A stretch of DNA of 30,890 nucleotides from a virus. The stretch covers positions 1 through 30,890 of IMG/VR virus record IMGVR_UViG_3300023210_000143, one strand, 5' to 3'. Of the stretch, positions 1 through 6,497 are shown piece after piece. The notes under the pieces were generated by a model. The model was not told where the DNA came from. It saw nothing but the letters and a program-made list of their open reading frames with translations, and searched no databases. The first letter of the stretch is position 1. Each line of letters starts with the position of its first letter. The translations under genes were made by a program, and so were the position numbers.

Positions 1-2
1 AA

Positions 3-749
3 CCCGATTTCAACCAATATGACGACATGGCAGAATACAAACGTGATATTGCTACATGGTCGGAATCGCGTAAAACATCACGCCAATGGGTGTTCCATAG
101 TCGTGTGACCATCTGGAAAGACCCTGCAACCGAGATGCGACGTACTAAAAACAGTGGTTTATTACATAAGAACTTCAAATTTCACGCTGAACAATGTCGT
201 CAGGGAATGGCAGATTATCTCATCGTCTTCCGTAAATGGGGGGATATTGATGATGGAGTAGGTGTTATCCAAAAACGTGAAATAGGGCAATATGTAGGGG
301 ATGAACCTCCGACAGAAGCTGACTATCTATATAAATATAACAAGGCGCGTGGTGGTGGAACTTTGAATACTCAATCAGGTCAAGTCCGTGCTAATTCTAT
401 CCGCACATGGCAGAAGTACGCTAGTCCAGTATGGTTTGATATTGACCAAACGAATGTTTTAAATCACAAAATAGCACGTGATGTGAATGACGAAAAACAT
501 ATATGCCCGTTGCAATTAGATGTGATAGAACGTGCAATTGACCTCTGGACGAATAAGGGGGAGGTCGTGTTTAGCCCGTTTGCAGGGGTAGGTAGCGAAT
601 TGGTATCGGCTATTAAAATGGGGCGCAAAGCAATAGGAATCGAGCTTAAAGAGTCGTACTATAAGACAGCGATTACGCATCTTAAAGAAGCGGAATTGTC
701 CGGCACCCAAATGGATATGTTTGATAACCTTATCAAAGTAGAAAGTTAG
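3..749 (+). CDS. DNA methyltransferase (N4/N6-methylase family), C-terminal part
   Basis: The reading frame is open to the left edge of the window (PDFNQYDD precedes the first Met at 27), so the gene starts upstream and is 5'-partial. Counting from that Met, the C-terminal third holds HICPLQ (158-163) and VFSPFAGVGSE (181-191), the S-adenosylmethionine-binding FxGxG motif I. It is followed by the helix and GIELKESYY typical of PF01555 (N6_N4_Mtase) enzymes. Motif I lying near the C-terminus indicates a circularly permuted (beta-like) methylase, so the catalytic DPPY-type motif should lie upstream of the window. It probably methylates phage DNA, protecting it from host restriction or regulating it. 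Base specificity cannot be read from this fragment. Confidence 0.85.
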   Translation, partial: PDFNQYDDMAEYKRDIATWSESRKTSRQWVFHSRVTIWKDPATEMRRTKNSGLLHKNFKFHAEQCRQGMADYLIVFRKWGDIDDGVGVIQKREIGQYVGDEPPTEADYLYKYNKARGGGTLNTQSGQVRANSIRTWQKYASPVWFDIDQTNVLNHKIARDVNDEKHICPLQLDVIERAIDLWTNKGEVVFSPFAGVGSELVSAIKMGRKAIGIELKESYYKTAITHLKEAELSGTQMDMFDNLIKVES

Positions 750-780
750 TTAGAGGCTATACTTTAGGTGGACATAGATG

Positions 781-846
781 AAAACCCCGACTTGAATCGG
801 GGCATTGTGACAAACGTACACCTACTTATTTATCAAGTGAAGTATA
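781..846 (-). ncRNA. Candidate minus-strand small RNA a (with promoter and terminator)
   Basis: On the minus strand, TGATATACT (extended -10; the -10 hexamer corresponds to plus 841-846) lies just upstream of the RBS of the 865 gene. About 45 nt downstream is CCCCGA-TTCAAG-TCGGGG (802 to 785), immediately followed by TTTT (784-781), a minimal intrinsic terminator on this strand. Read on the plus strand, the hairpin has no U-run. The predicted RNA runs from about 834 to 781 (54 nt) and is antisense to the leader between the methyltransferase and the next gene. No good -35 was found. This is inferred from architecture shared with four other sites in the window. It could instead be merely a minus-strand terminator. 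Confidence 0.4.
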
Positions 847-864
847 TCATAAAAAAGGAGTGAC

Positions 865-1095
865 ATGATGCAATTAATACCTGATGACATTACAACGATT
901 GAATTTAATCACGATGGGCAAGCCTTATTATTTGCTGGGGAGGTACACACCATCACATATAGTCGCCCGCAGGTCGGATATATTCATCAGTGGGTGTTAT
1001 TCATGGAACGGCGCAACCGCTGGCAATGTGATGATTTTGGGTCACTGTGCCGAACAGGTCGCGGGACGTGGCGGAAGGTGAAAAATGATAGCTAA
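865..1095 (+). CDS. Small hypothetical protein
   Basis: 76 aa, preceded by AAAAAAGGAG 4 nt before a double ATG (865 and 868). This favours the present frame over a shorter overlapping frame at 884. No recognised domain; it has alternating aromatic/hydrophobic segments and a basic C-terminus (residues 49-73). First gene of a run of overlapping small plus-strand genes; its stop lies 11 nt inside the following gene. Function unknown; accessory phage genes of this type are often host-takeover or counter-defence proteins, but nothing in the sequence shows that. Confidence 0.6.
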   Translation: MMQLIPDDITTIEFNHDGQALLFAGEVHTITYSRPQVGYIHQWVLFMERRNRWQCDDFGSLCRTGRGTWRKVKNDS

Positions 1096-1276
1096 ATATA
1101 TAGAGCGTCTCGTTTTTTGGTGGAATTATGGTCGGTTTTCAACTGAAGAGTTGCGAAACCGTCGGGGGTTCTGCTCATTTGCCCTTTATGTTGCCGAAAC
1201 TAGGGGCGACAGCAAATACATTGATATATTTCAAAAAGACATGGACTATATTGACCGTGCGCTAACAGAAAGGTGA
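1085..1276 (+). CDS. Small hypothetical protein
   Basis: 63 aa. The ATG is preceded by GGAAGGTG at good spacing and overlaps the end of the upstream gene, implying coupled translation. The N-terminus (IAKYIERLVFWWNYGRF) is amphipathic and aromatic but not a clear membrane span. No family recognised. Confidence 0.6.
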   Translation: MIAKYIERLVFWWNYGRFSTEELRNRRGFCSFALYVAETRGDSKYIDIFQKDMDYIDRALTER

Positions 1277-1280
1277 AAAA

Positions 1281-1661
1281 ATGATGAAACACATTGGGGA
1301 AACAATACGACATATACGTGAAGGAGAGGGGATGACCATTTCCAAGTTATCACGTTTAAGCGGTGTGTCACGGGGGTATATCCACTTAATCGAGAAGGGG
1401 GCTAATAACCCCACATGGGATAAATTACAGAGTATCGCAGATGCTCTCGGAGTACCGTTTGGGTTTGACATGCGACCCCGACGGGCATTAAGTGAGAGTC
1501 TACAGGAATTTGTAAATCAGTATAGAGTCCCTTTTGCCGATATTGACATGCTTATTCATATAAATTACAGAGGGAATCAGCCTACGTCTGTCGTGGCGTG
1601 GAAGTTGCTTTACGCTATGATAAAGTCGGCATCGACTCCCCCCGTTGGAAAGGATACCTAA
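1281..1661 (+). CDS. XRE-family helix-turn-helix regulator
   Basis: 126 aa with a Cro/C1-type HTH at about residues 5-60: IGETIRHIREGEGMTISKLS, then SGVSRGYIHLIEKG and NNPTWDKLQSIADALGVPFG, the standard five-helix XRE layout with a conserved recognition-helix region. RBS AAAGGTG lies before the ATG; an ATG-ATG pair at 1281/1284 leaves the exact start open. It is embedded in a small-gene operon rather than next to a divergent lytic gene, so it may be an accessory regulator rather than the lysis-lysogeny repressor. The C-terminal half (residues 65-126) is not recognisable. It is a candidate ligand for the dyads elsewhere in the window, which is speculation. Confidence 0.85.
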   Translation: MMKHIGETIRHIREGEGMTISKLSRLSGVSRGYIHLIEKGANNPTWDKLQSIADALGVPFGFDMRPRRALSESLQEFVNQYRVPFADIDMLIHINYRGNQPTSVVAWKLLYAMIKSASTPPVGKDT

Positions 1662-1972
1662 TGGCAAATGTACGGGTACTAACGGCACAGCGCAACCGTT
1701 TACGATGGATGGAAATGGTACTCGATATCCTAATTGAGCATGGGGAATTGACACGCCATAAAGTCCACCACTATTTCCCTGAACACTACGGGGCGCGAAC
1801 ATCTCTTGTGAGATTATACAAATTAGGGGTATTGTGTCGCTCTGACCATGCCACGCCTTTATATCGTATCAAAAACAGTTTCGCAGCCTTCAACTGTTTT
1901 TATAATATCAGTGTAGAAATAGACGCCATTGATGAGGCAATTGAGAATCATAAGAAACGGGAGGTGTCATAA
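1661..1972 (+). CDS. Hypothetical protein, possible winged-helix
   Basis: 103 aa from ATG 1661, which overlaps the TAA of the XRE gene (TAATG arrangement) and follows GGAAAGGAT; an earlier in-frame start at 1598 lies inside the regulator and lacks an RBS. Residues 15-60 (LRWMEMVLDILIEHGELTRHKVHH, then GARTSLVRLYKLGVL) look like a winged-helix fold: a helix, a short turn, a recognition-like helix and RLYKLGVL leading into a wing. It could be a small DNA-binding protein coexpressed with the XRE gene. The family is not recognised. Confidence 0.6.
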   Translation: MANVRVLTAQRNRLRWMEMVLDILIEHGELTRHKVHHYFPEHYGARTSLVRLYKLGVLCRSDHATPLYRIKNSFAAFNCFYNISVEIDAIDEAIENHKKREVS

Positions 1973-2553
1973 TGGGGTTCATATTTACAGAGGACAATAT
2001 CAAATCAATTATTCGAGGGGATAAGACTCAAACCCGACGGCCCGAAAAACCTAACGAACTGTTTATCCCGAATTATAGGGGGGAGGGCGATGCGGTTGTG
2101 ACGTGCTATGCAGATGATGCGAGGGGTGATATTAAATATCGCTTGAAATGGCAAGTCGGGCGCGATTACAAAGTTATAGCTGGCAGAACGTTGGGTTCAG
2201 CTTATTATCGGATGAATGACGATGGTAAAATTGAGTTGGCACATACGACTTGGATGTATGTTACATCAGTACTGGGGTATGCTAGACTTGAAAGTACATT
2301 AAATACGACTTGGCAAACGGTATTAGAGAATATGGGTTGGCAACCGCTATCGTATCGTATCACGAGTCTACGCTCTGAACCGTTACAAGATATTAGTAAA
2401 CAGGACGCTATTGCAGAGGGTGTTAGTCCCGCGTCCAGCCGTTCGCCAGTGCTAAACTTTATAGATACGTGGAACATGCTCCACAAGAAAACGGGGAACG
2501 GTGGGGATACGAACCCGAGCGTTTGGGTTATTGGGATTGAGAGGATTGGCTGA
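1972..2553 (+). CDS. ASCH-domain-like phage protein
   Basis: 193 aa. The N-terminus FTEDNIKSIIRGDKTQTRRP, the middle LRSEPLQDISKQDAIAEGV and the C-terminal NPSVWVIGIERI are the three hallmarks of a widespread phage protein family with an ASCH-like fold. That fold is thought to bind RNA or modified nucleotides; in cellular relatives it hydrolyses N4-acetylcytidine. The start overlaps the stop of the preceding gene by 1 nt (TAATG) with GGGAGGTG upstream. No enzymatic role is established for the phage form; an RNA-binding or nucleotide-modification role is inferred. Confidence 0.75.
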   Translation: MGFIFTEDNIKSIIRGDKTQTRRPEKPNELFIPNYRGEGDAVVTCYADDARGDIKYRLKWQVGRDYKVIAGRTLGSAYYRMNDDGKIELAHTTWMYVTSVLGYARLESTLNTTWQTVLENMGWQPLSYRITSLRSEPLQDISKQDAIAEGVSPASSRSPVLNFIDTWNMLHKKTGNGGDTNPSVWVIGIERIG

Positions 2554-2750
2554 TGACAGGCGATGAGATCAAACGGGATTATGATAAGATTGATATGGGT
2601 TTATCGCCAGAACTATTATGCACCGAATTAACCCTATTATGCAAAGAGTTGGGCATCGCGCCTGTTTATCTGCCCATGAACCGATTCGATTTTAATGCTA
2701 CTCGCGAAGCTATTGAGAAGGAATTAGAGGATGGAGGGCATATACAATGA
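2553..2750 (+). CDS. Small hypothetical protein
   Basis: 65 aa, starting at ATG 2553 overlapping the TGA of the ASCH-like gene, so translationally coupled. Acidic, predicted mainly helical (EIKRDYDKIDMGLSPELLCTE). No motif recognised. Confidence 0.6.
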   Translation: MTGDEIKRDYDKIDMGLSPELLCTELTLLCKELGIAPVYLPMNRFDFNATREAIEKELEDGGHIQ

Positions 2751-3166
2751 TTGCAAAGAATATAACATACGTGGGGATCCCACTTATTCTAATGTGCGAT
2801 GGGAACTGCAAGAAAGCATGGGGGAACGGTCGCCCTCACATTTATCTTGATGATGTCGCATCAAAAGTATATGGGATTGGATTCCCCGATCTATACCATC
2901 CTGATCCTGACCGAAACGGTATTGATGAGGACGACTGGGTATGGTTAGCTGACCACGAACTGGGAGATGCACCTGATGATAACGGTATGGTGGAAGGTGG
3001 ACATTCAAAACCAATCGTGAATGCAGATCGGTTGAATAAATGGTGCGCTAGACAATGTGAACGTAGTGTCATGGTTGAAGAAGACCAAGATTTTGAGTTA
3101 CCGAATTTAGACAGACGACTCTATAATATAATTCCACATATACGCGAAAAGACTAATCTGGGATAA
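2747..3166 (+). CDS. Hypothetical protein with paired cysteines
   Basis: 139 aa; the ATG overlaps the preceding TGA (ATGA). CDGNC (residues 18-22) near the N-terminus and WCARQC (about 98-103) after a loop rich in Asp/His/Pro could together form a zinc site. The PHIYLDD and HPDPDRNGIDEDDWVWLADHELGDAPDDNG segments are very acidic. I have seen similar short phage proteins annotated only as hypothetical. Function unknown. Confidence 0.65.
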   Translation: MIAKNITYVGIPLILMCDGNCKKAWGNGRPHIYLDDVASKVYGIGFPDLYHPDPDRNGIDEDDWVWLADHELGDAPDDNGMVEGGHSKPIVNADRLNKWCARQCERSVMVEEDQDFELPNLDRRLYNIIPHIREKTNLG

Positions 3167-3217
3167 GTTGGGATATAAATATAACGGTCAGAAACTACGA
3201 TATAAGGAGTAAAAACG

Positions 3218-3580
3218 ATGGACACAATAGCACAGTTGAACCAGACATACGGCACGGAAAACACGCATATTGGGGGCATTATGTCACCTGCACCCACGCA
3301 GATAGAGGGGGTTGTCTATGGTCACTATCTCTATTTTAGAGCGCGACATGGTGATTGGGAATTATCAGTCGGTAAGTCTCGGGATGAGGTTATGGATTTC
3401 TCGATAGGGGTCTCGTCTGATGACATAATTTATGCACGATTTGGTGACGATCCGACGCATGGTGGTATGTCGGAATCAGATTGCGTTGATTTGATCGAAT
3501 CGGCGATATTGACGATTGGTGGTTTTATTGCTGACGGAACATATACGACAGGCGATAATACTATAGGGGAGATATCATAG
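3218..3580 (+). CDS. Hypothetical protein
   Basis: 120 aa, started by ATAAGGAGTAAAAACG-ATG, an ideal RBS after a 51-nt gap. Mostly predicted beta (VVYGHYLYFRARHGDWELSVG) with an acidic C-terminal half. No family recognised. The gap holds an AT-rich stretch (GGATATAAATATAACGG) that might carry a weak promoter, but I see no matching -35. Confidence 0.6.
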   Translation: MDTIAQLNQTYGTENTHIGGIMSPAPTQIEGVVYGHYLYFRARHGDWELSVGKSRDEVMDFSIGVSSDDIIYARFGDDPTHGGMSESDCVDLIESAILTIGGFIADGTYTTGDNTIGEIS

Positions 3581-3583
3581 ACG

Positions 3584-3814
3584 ATGGATAAATTAGAGAA
3601 TGCAATGAATAATAACCCCAAACGATTCAAGCGAGGTGATGTGTTAAAACCAACTTCCTATTCTCAATTAGAGTTGTTTTGCCTTGATACAAATAATAGT
3701 GTTTGGTTCTCTCGTGGCGAATTCGTAGTAGTTGCACCGCGAACCGAGATAGAATGGGCAACAATCAAAGACAAACACGGGGTGGAGTACGTATTGCCAG
3801 AAAGTGAGGATTAA
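3584..3814 (+). CDS. Hypothetical protein
   Basis: 76 aa, 3 nt after the previous stop; GGGGAGAT lies about 10 nt before the ATG. FKRGDVLKPTSYSQLELFCLD, then WFSRGEFVVVAP, suggests a small beta-barrel (SH3-like) fold similar to small phage proteins that begin with a GDVL/GDYV strand (compare the product at 29218). No function assigned. Confidence 0.55.
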   Translation: MDKLENAMNNNPKRFKRGDVLKPTSYSQLELFCLDTNNSVWFSRGEFVVVAPRTEIEWATIKDKHGVEYVLPESED

Positions 3815-3818
3815 CACG

Positions 3819-4112
3819 ATGGGATTAGATCAAGACGCATTTGTAAAGATTGATGATAGAACCGTTAATATTGGGTGCTGGCGCAAGCATTATCCATTGC
3901 AACGGGTTTTTGTCGAATTAGCTGGGCAAGACATCAATTGCAAAGATATAGAACTAACGTTAGATATGCTAGAGGTGATCGAAACGTCACGAGATAAAGG
4001 CCATTGGTATATTGATAGTGATGAGTACCGATGGCAAGACCATGCATTCATAGTTGGAGCGAAGGGTTATTTGATGCAAGGATACGAGGTGTATTATTCT
4101 TCTAACTATTGA
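3819..4112 (+). CDS. MGLD-type conserved phage protein
   Basis: 97 aa from ATG 3819, chosen over GTG 3804 because GAGGA sits 8 nt upstream and because the family characteristically starts MGLDQ(D/Y)A. The WRKHYPLQRVFVELAG segment (about residues 21-36) matches the 'WRKH..LQ.WM..L' signature of a small, widely distributed phage protein of unknown function. These are sometimes mislabelled as an enzyme in databases. It is the last gene of the left operon; its end lies 6 nt before the consensus promoter at 4119. Confidence 0.7.
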   Translation: MGLDQDAFVKIDDRTVNIGCWRKHYPLQRVFVELAGQDINCKDIELTLDMLEVIETSRDKGHWYIDSDEYRWQDHAFIVGAKGYLMQGYEVYYSSNY

Positions 4113-4118
4113 CCTAGT

Positions 4119-4147
4119 TTGACAAGCTCCGCCCCGTTTGGTATAGT
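4119..4147 (+). promoter_or_regulatory. Consensus sigma70-type promoter
   Basis: TTGACA (4119-4124), a 17-nt spacer, then TATAGT (4142-4147). This is a near-perfect housekeeping promoter, the best -35/-10 pair in the window with exact spacing. It starts transcription about 30 nt before the RBS of the 4182 regulator. CCCCGT in the spacer and ACGGGG just before the RBS form a loose inverted repeat (spanning about 4133-4174), which may be chance. Confidence 0.85.
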
Positions 4148-4181
4148 TGTGTATATTATTGACTAACAGACGGGGTAGGCG

Positions 4182-4853
4182 ATGCAGTTTGTAGGGGATA
4201 ACCAATGGTACGAAAACCCAGAACGCTGGGTGGATGCACTCGATATTCAAGAACAGGGAAAGCATTCCATCCAATTATTGAGAGACATGATTGTAAAGCG
4301 ACCGACTGAGTTCAGCAGGTTCAGGCGACTATTCCTCAAGGCATTGAATAATCGTATGGTACTATTACCCCGCCAGAAAATCGTATTAGACCTAGCCTTA
4401 GAAGCCAAACAATTAGGGAAAACCGAGACGACCTATATTAGTGAGACATTAGGTATACATCGGCAAACCGCGTGGGAAAATCTGAGACGTGCGGAAGACC
4501 GCCAAATTATCATTAATTATCAATTAGAAACAAAAACCCTTACATTTGATACCAGCATGGCTATACGTAGTGAAGAGACAGTTAAAATAGAGCTACCAAT
4601 GACCGTTATCGACAATATGATAAAAAATGACAGGGTAGCATGTCCAACAAGCAATTATTTTGATGGGTGTTCAGGCATGGCGTATGTCAGACTTGGTTTA
4701 TGCCCAGAGTGCCACGAACATTTCAAAGATGACATGCCAGAGTGGGTTACGTTTTTACGAGATGATATGCGAACATCCGCTCGCAAAGAAGCCCGTCAAG
4801 TTCTATTTGTTAGCAAATACGGTGTGAATTCTGATATATCTGATATTATTTGA
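4182..4853 (+). CDS. Sigma-region-4-like HTH protein with Cys4 motif; putative late regulator
   Basis: 223 aa with RBS GGGGTAGG. Residues 60-112 (VLLPRQKIVLDLALEAKQLG, then TYISETLGIHRQTAWENLRRAEDR) resemble a sigma-factor region 4 or LuxR-like HTH: 'RQK.VLDL.LE...KT..YIS..LGI.R.TAWE.LRRAE'. The C-terminal domain has four cysteines (C154, C163, C174, C177; RVACP, GCSG, LCPECHEHF) that could bind zinc. It has its own strong promoter, a terminator behind it, and sits immediately before the structural module. A role as activator of late transcription is therefore inferred, not shown. It could instead be a terminase-related or host-shutoff DNA-binding protein. Confidence 0.65.
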   Translation: MQFVGDNQWYENPERWVDALDIQEQGKHSIQLLRDMIVKRPTEFSRFRRLFLKALNNRMVLLPRQKIVLDLALEAKQLGKTETTYISETLGIHRQTAWENLRRAEDRQIIINYQLETKTLTFDTSMAIRSEETVKIELPMTVIDNMIKNDRVACPTSNYFDGCSGMAYVRLGLCPECHEHFKDDMPEWVTFLRDDMRTSARKEARQVLFVSKYGVNSDISDII

Positions 4854-4916
4854 TTTTATTTCTAATGGTTAACGTTGTACGATGTTAGTCATACCTTATC
4901 CCCCTAAATTGTAAAT

Positions 4917-4944
4917 GGCTCATGTCGATTGGCGTGGGCTTTTT
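4917..4944 (+). terminator. Intrinsic terminator after the 4182 gene
   Basis: GCTCATG (4918-4924), an 8-nt loop, CGTGGGC (4933-4939), then TTTTT (4940-4944). The 7-bp stem uses two G-U pairs that would be A-C mismatches in the opposite RNA, so it works in the plus direction. Confidence 0.8.
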
Positions 4945-5082
4945 ATATACCGATACGTTTCGATCCCCGTTGGGGATTCGTTTAGCTTTACGCGGTACAT
5001 CAAGTTAGCATCTAGCTCAAATCAAGCAGCCGATCGTACCATCACGCTCGTATTAGTGAAATAACCCATTTTATTTGAAAGC

Positions 5083-5152
5083 GGGCGCGATAACCTAAAT
5101 TATCCGCCCTCCATGAGCCATACGCAATGGATCGTAGACTATGAATAGTATA
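5083..5152 (-). ncRNA. Weak candidate minus-strand small RNA f
   Basis: Minus-strand TGATATACT (-10 hexamer at plus 5152-5147) is followed about 38 nt later by a GGGCG-GATAA / TTATC-G-CGCCC hairpin (5109 to 5083). The spacing matches the other candidate units, but the tail after the hairpin (GCTTTC) is a poor U-run and no -35 is seen. It is listed because the same box-hairpin-start-codon layout recurs; on its own it would not be convincing. Confidence 0.2.
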
Positions 5153-5154
5153 TC

Positions 5155-5934
5155 ATGACTAATGACTTGACCACTAATGAGAGCATTGAACCAATGCCAG
5201 ACTTAACCGCTGTCTTTGAACAGCTCCGACAGTTAAATGATAAATTTGATGCCATCCCTAATTTGGTCAAAGATGAAATTGAAAAGTATGGTCTTATTTC
5301 TAAAACTGATATTGACCACCAATTAGAGTCCTATAGTCCAACGGTTGATATTAATGCAACGGTGGCACAAGGGTTTCAAACATTGACGACTAAGTTTGAT
5401 GCACTGTCGGGACAACTGACCAAACGCTCATTAGAACAACAGGTCTTAATTGACCATCAGGCAGGGGAATTAAAAAACCTAACCAATGGACACAATCAAC
5501 AGCAAGAACGATTGGCACGGCTGGATGCACTGTTAGAGCTAATTGAGGGACTCGTTAAGACCGACATACCCGCGATTCGCAAAGAAGCGGAAGCAGATCG
5601 TTTAGAGGTGAGTATATGGCGTGGGCGTATCTTAACAGCCGAGCGAGATATCATAGAGGTAAAAGGGTCAATCGCTGAAACCAATCTAAAAATGGTTAAC
5701 ATCCAAAAAGAGAACAATGAAGCGAAAGCCCGCCAGAAAGAACTGGATACATGGCACACGAACTATGAGAATGCCCAAGCCGAACAGCGAAAGTTACGTC
5801 TTGCGAGAAAAGAAAAACGGAATGACCTTATCGCTAATATGGTGAATAAGGGAATTTATGTGGCGTTACGCGCAGGTATCGGTGGTGGCGTTGTTACAGC
5901 GTTGGGCGGTTTATTTGAACTGGCAGGGCGGTAG
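5155..5934 (+). CDS. Coiled-coil protein with C-terminal membrane segment
   Basis: 259 aa. Residues 20-225 are charged and heptad-like with many Glu/Lys/Gln and few Pro, as in long helical or coiled-coil proteins. Residues 232-257 (IYVALRAGIGGGVVTALGGLF) form a single hydrophobic, glycine-rich segment. The ATG at 5155 has no Shine-Dalgarno; the next Met (5194) has only a weak GAGAG, so the start is uncertain. It is the first gene of the late module. It could be a structural, membrane-anchored exclusion or lysis-related (spanin/holin-like) protein. The sequence supports topology only. Confidence 0.6.
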   Translation: MTNDLTTNESIEPMPDLTAVFEQLRQLNDKFDAIPNLVKDEIEKYGLISKTDIDHQLESYSPTVDINATVAQGFQTLTTKFDALSGQLTKRSLEQQVLIDHQAGELKNLTNGHNQQQERLARLDALLELIEGLVKTDIPAIRKEAEADRLEVSIWRGRILTAERDIIEVKGSIAETNLKMVNIQKENNEAKARQKELDTWHTNYENAQAEQRKLRLARKEKRNDLIANMVNKGIYVALRAGIGGGVVTALGGLFELAGR

Positions 5935-6177
5935 ATGAGTCACATTAAGACGATACGTCACGCGATAGATACCTATTTCGGAGTTTATAAAGCCCTTGAG
6001 GTCACTGTTATGGTTGACCCCGATGATATGGACTCTAAACATACGTCGATTACGATTGTTACGGACTTGCCTGATGAAGAGTCCTATCAACAACTGAAAC
6101 ACTTTGATGCGATGTGGTGGCTTGCCCAACCGATTGACTTGAGGCAGAAGTTTGTTGTTTCGGTGGTGGGGCGATGA
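5935..6177 (+). CDS. Hypothetical protein
   Basis: 80 aa, starting directly at the previous stop (TAGATG) with GGGCGG upstream. Alternating beta/helix pattern: ALEVTVMVDPDDMDS, then SITIVTDLPDEESYQQLKHFDAMWW. The following gene has a similar pattern (LKLVVDVNPKNDVIWVEHGSF), so the two may be distant relatives. Function unknown. Confidence 0.55.
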   Translation: MSHIKTIRHAIDTYFGVYKALEVTVMVDPDDMDSKHTSITIVTDLPDEESYQQLKHFDAMWWLAQPIDLRQKFVVSVVGR

Positions 6178-6497
6178 AACACGTTAAACTATCCGACCTA
6201 TCATTAGAGGCAATCACCGACGCGGTAAAAACGGTTATTGATGGGTATACTTTACTTGACCTTAAATTGGTTGTCGATGTCAATCCTAAAAATGATGTAA
6301 TCTGGGTTGAGCATGGGTCATTCATAGCGACGATTGAGCCTAGTTGGGATTCTCCACAGGGCTACCAGATTATGATCCGCACTGACGGCATTGTTTACAC
6401 GTCGTTATCTGAGTTAAGTGGACATATCAATTATATGTATCTCATGCTAGAGGTATTGAGCGCATTAGTGGCGTTGGTGAAAGAGGGTAGTGATTAG
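6174..6497 (+). CDS. Hypothetical protein
   Basis: 107 aa, ATG overlapping the preceding TGA (ATGA) with a GGTGGGGCG RBS. Predicted alpha/beta, with a hydrophobic C-terminal helix (YMYLMLEVLSALVALVKEG, about residues 83-104) that is borderline for membrane association. Function unknown; coexpressed with the PLD-like and terminase genes. Confidence 0.55.
   Translation: MKHVKLSDLSLEAITDAVKTVIDGYTLLDLKLVVDVNPKNDVIWVEHGSFIATIEPSWDSPQGYQIMIRTDGIVYTSLSELSGHINYMYLMLEVLSALVALVKEGSD

Larger units (their letters stand above)
4854..5154 (+). other. Non-coding region rich in dyads before the late module
   Basis: About 300 nt without a credible gene. From left to right it holds the terminator (4917-4944), a hairpin ATCCCC-GTT-GGGGAT (4963-4977) inside a CRISPR-repeat-like stretch, and the short inverted pair GGTAC (about 4994) / GTACC (about 5036). 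It ends with a bulged hairpin GGGCG-C-GATAA / TTATC-CGCCC (5083-5109) and a minus-strand TGATATACT box overlapping the next ATG. It might be a cos or pac site, an operator region or an RNA-coding locus. Its position 2 kb before the terminase genes is compatible with a packaging site but does not prove one. Confidence 0.5.

Noticed and set aside
781-803. Hairpin 785-802 as plus-strand terminator of the methyltransferase
   Set aside because: No T-run follows on plus (CATTGTG), whereas four A precede it; it fits a minus-strand terminator.
884-1081. 65-codon frame overlapping the 865 gene
   Set aside because: The strong RBS belongs to 865, and 884 has none.
4950-5000. Possible tRNA (TTTCGATCC resembles a T-loop)
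   Set aside because: The bases flanking it do not pair as a T-stem and no acceptor, D- or anticodon arm can be built on either strand.
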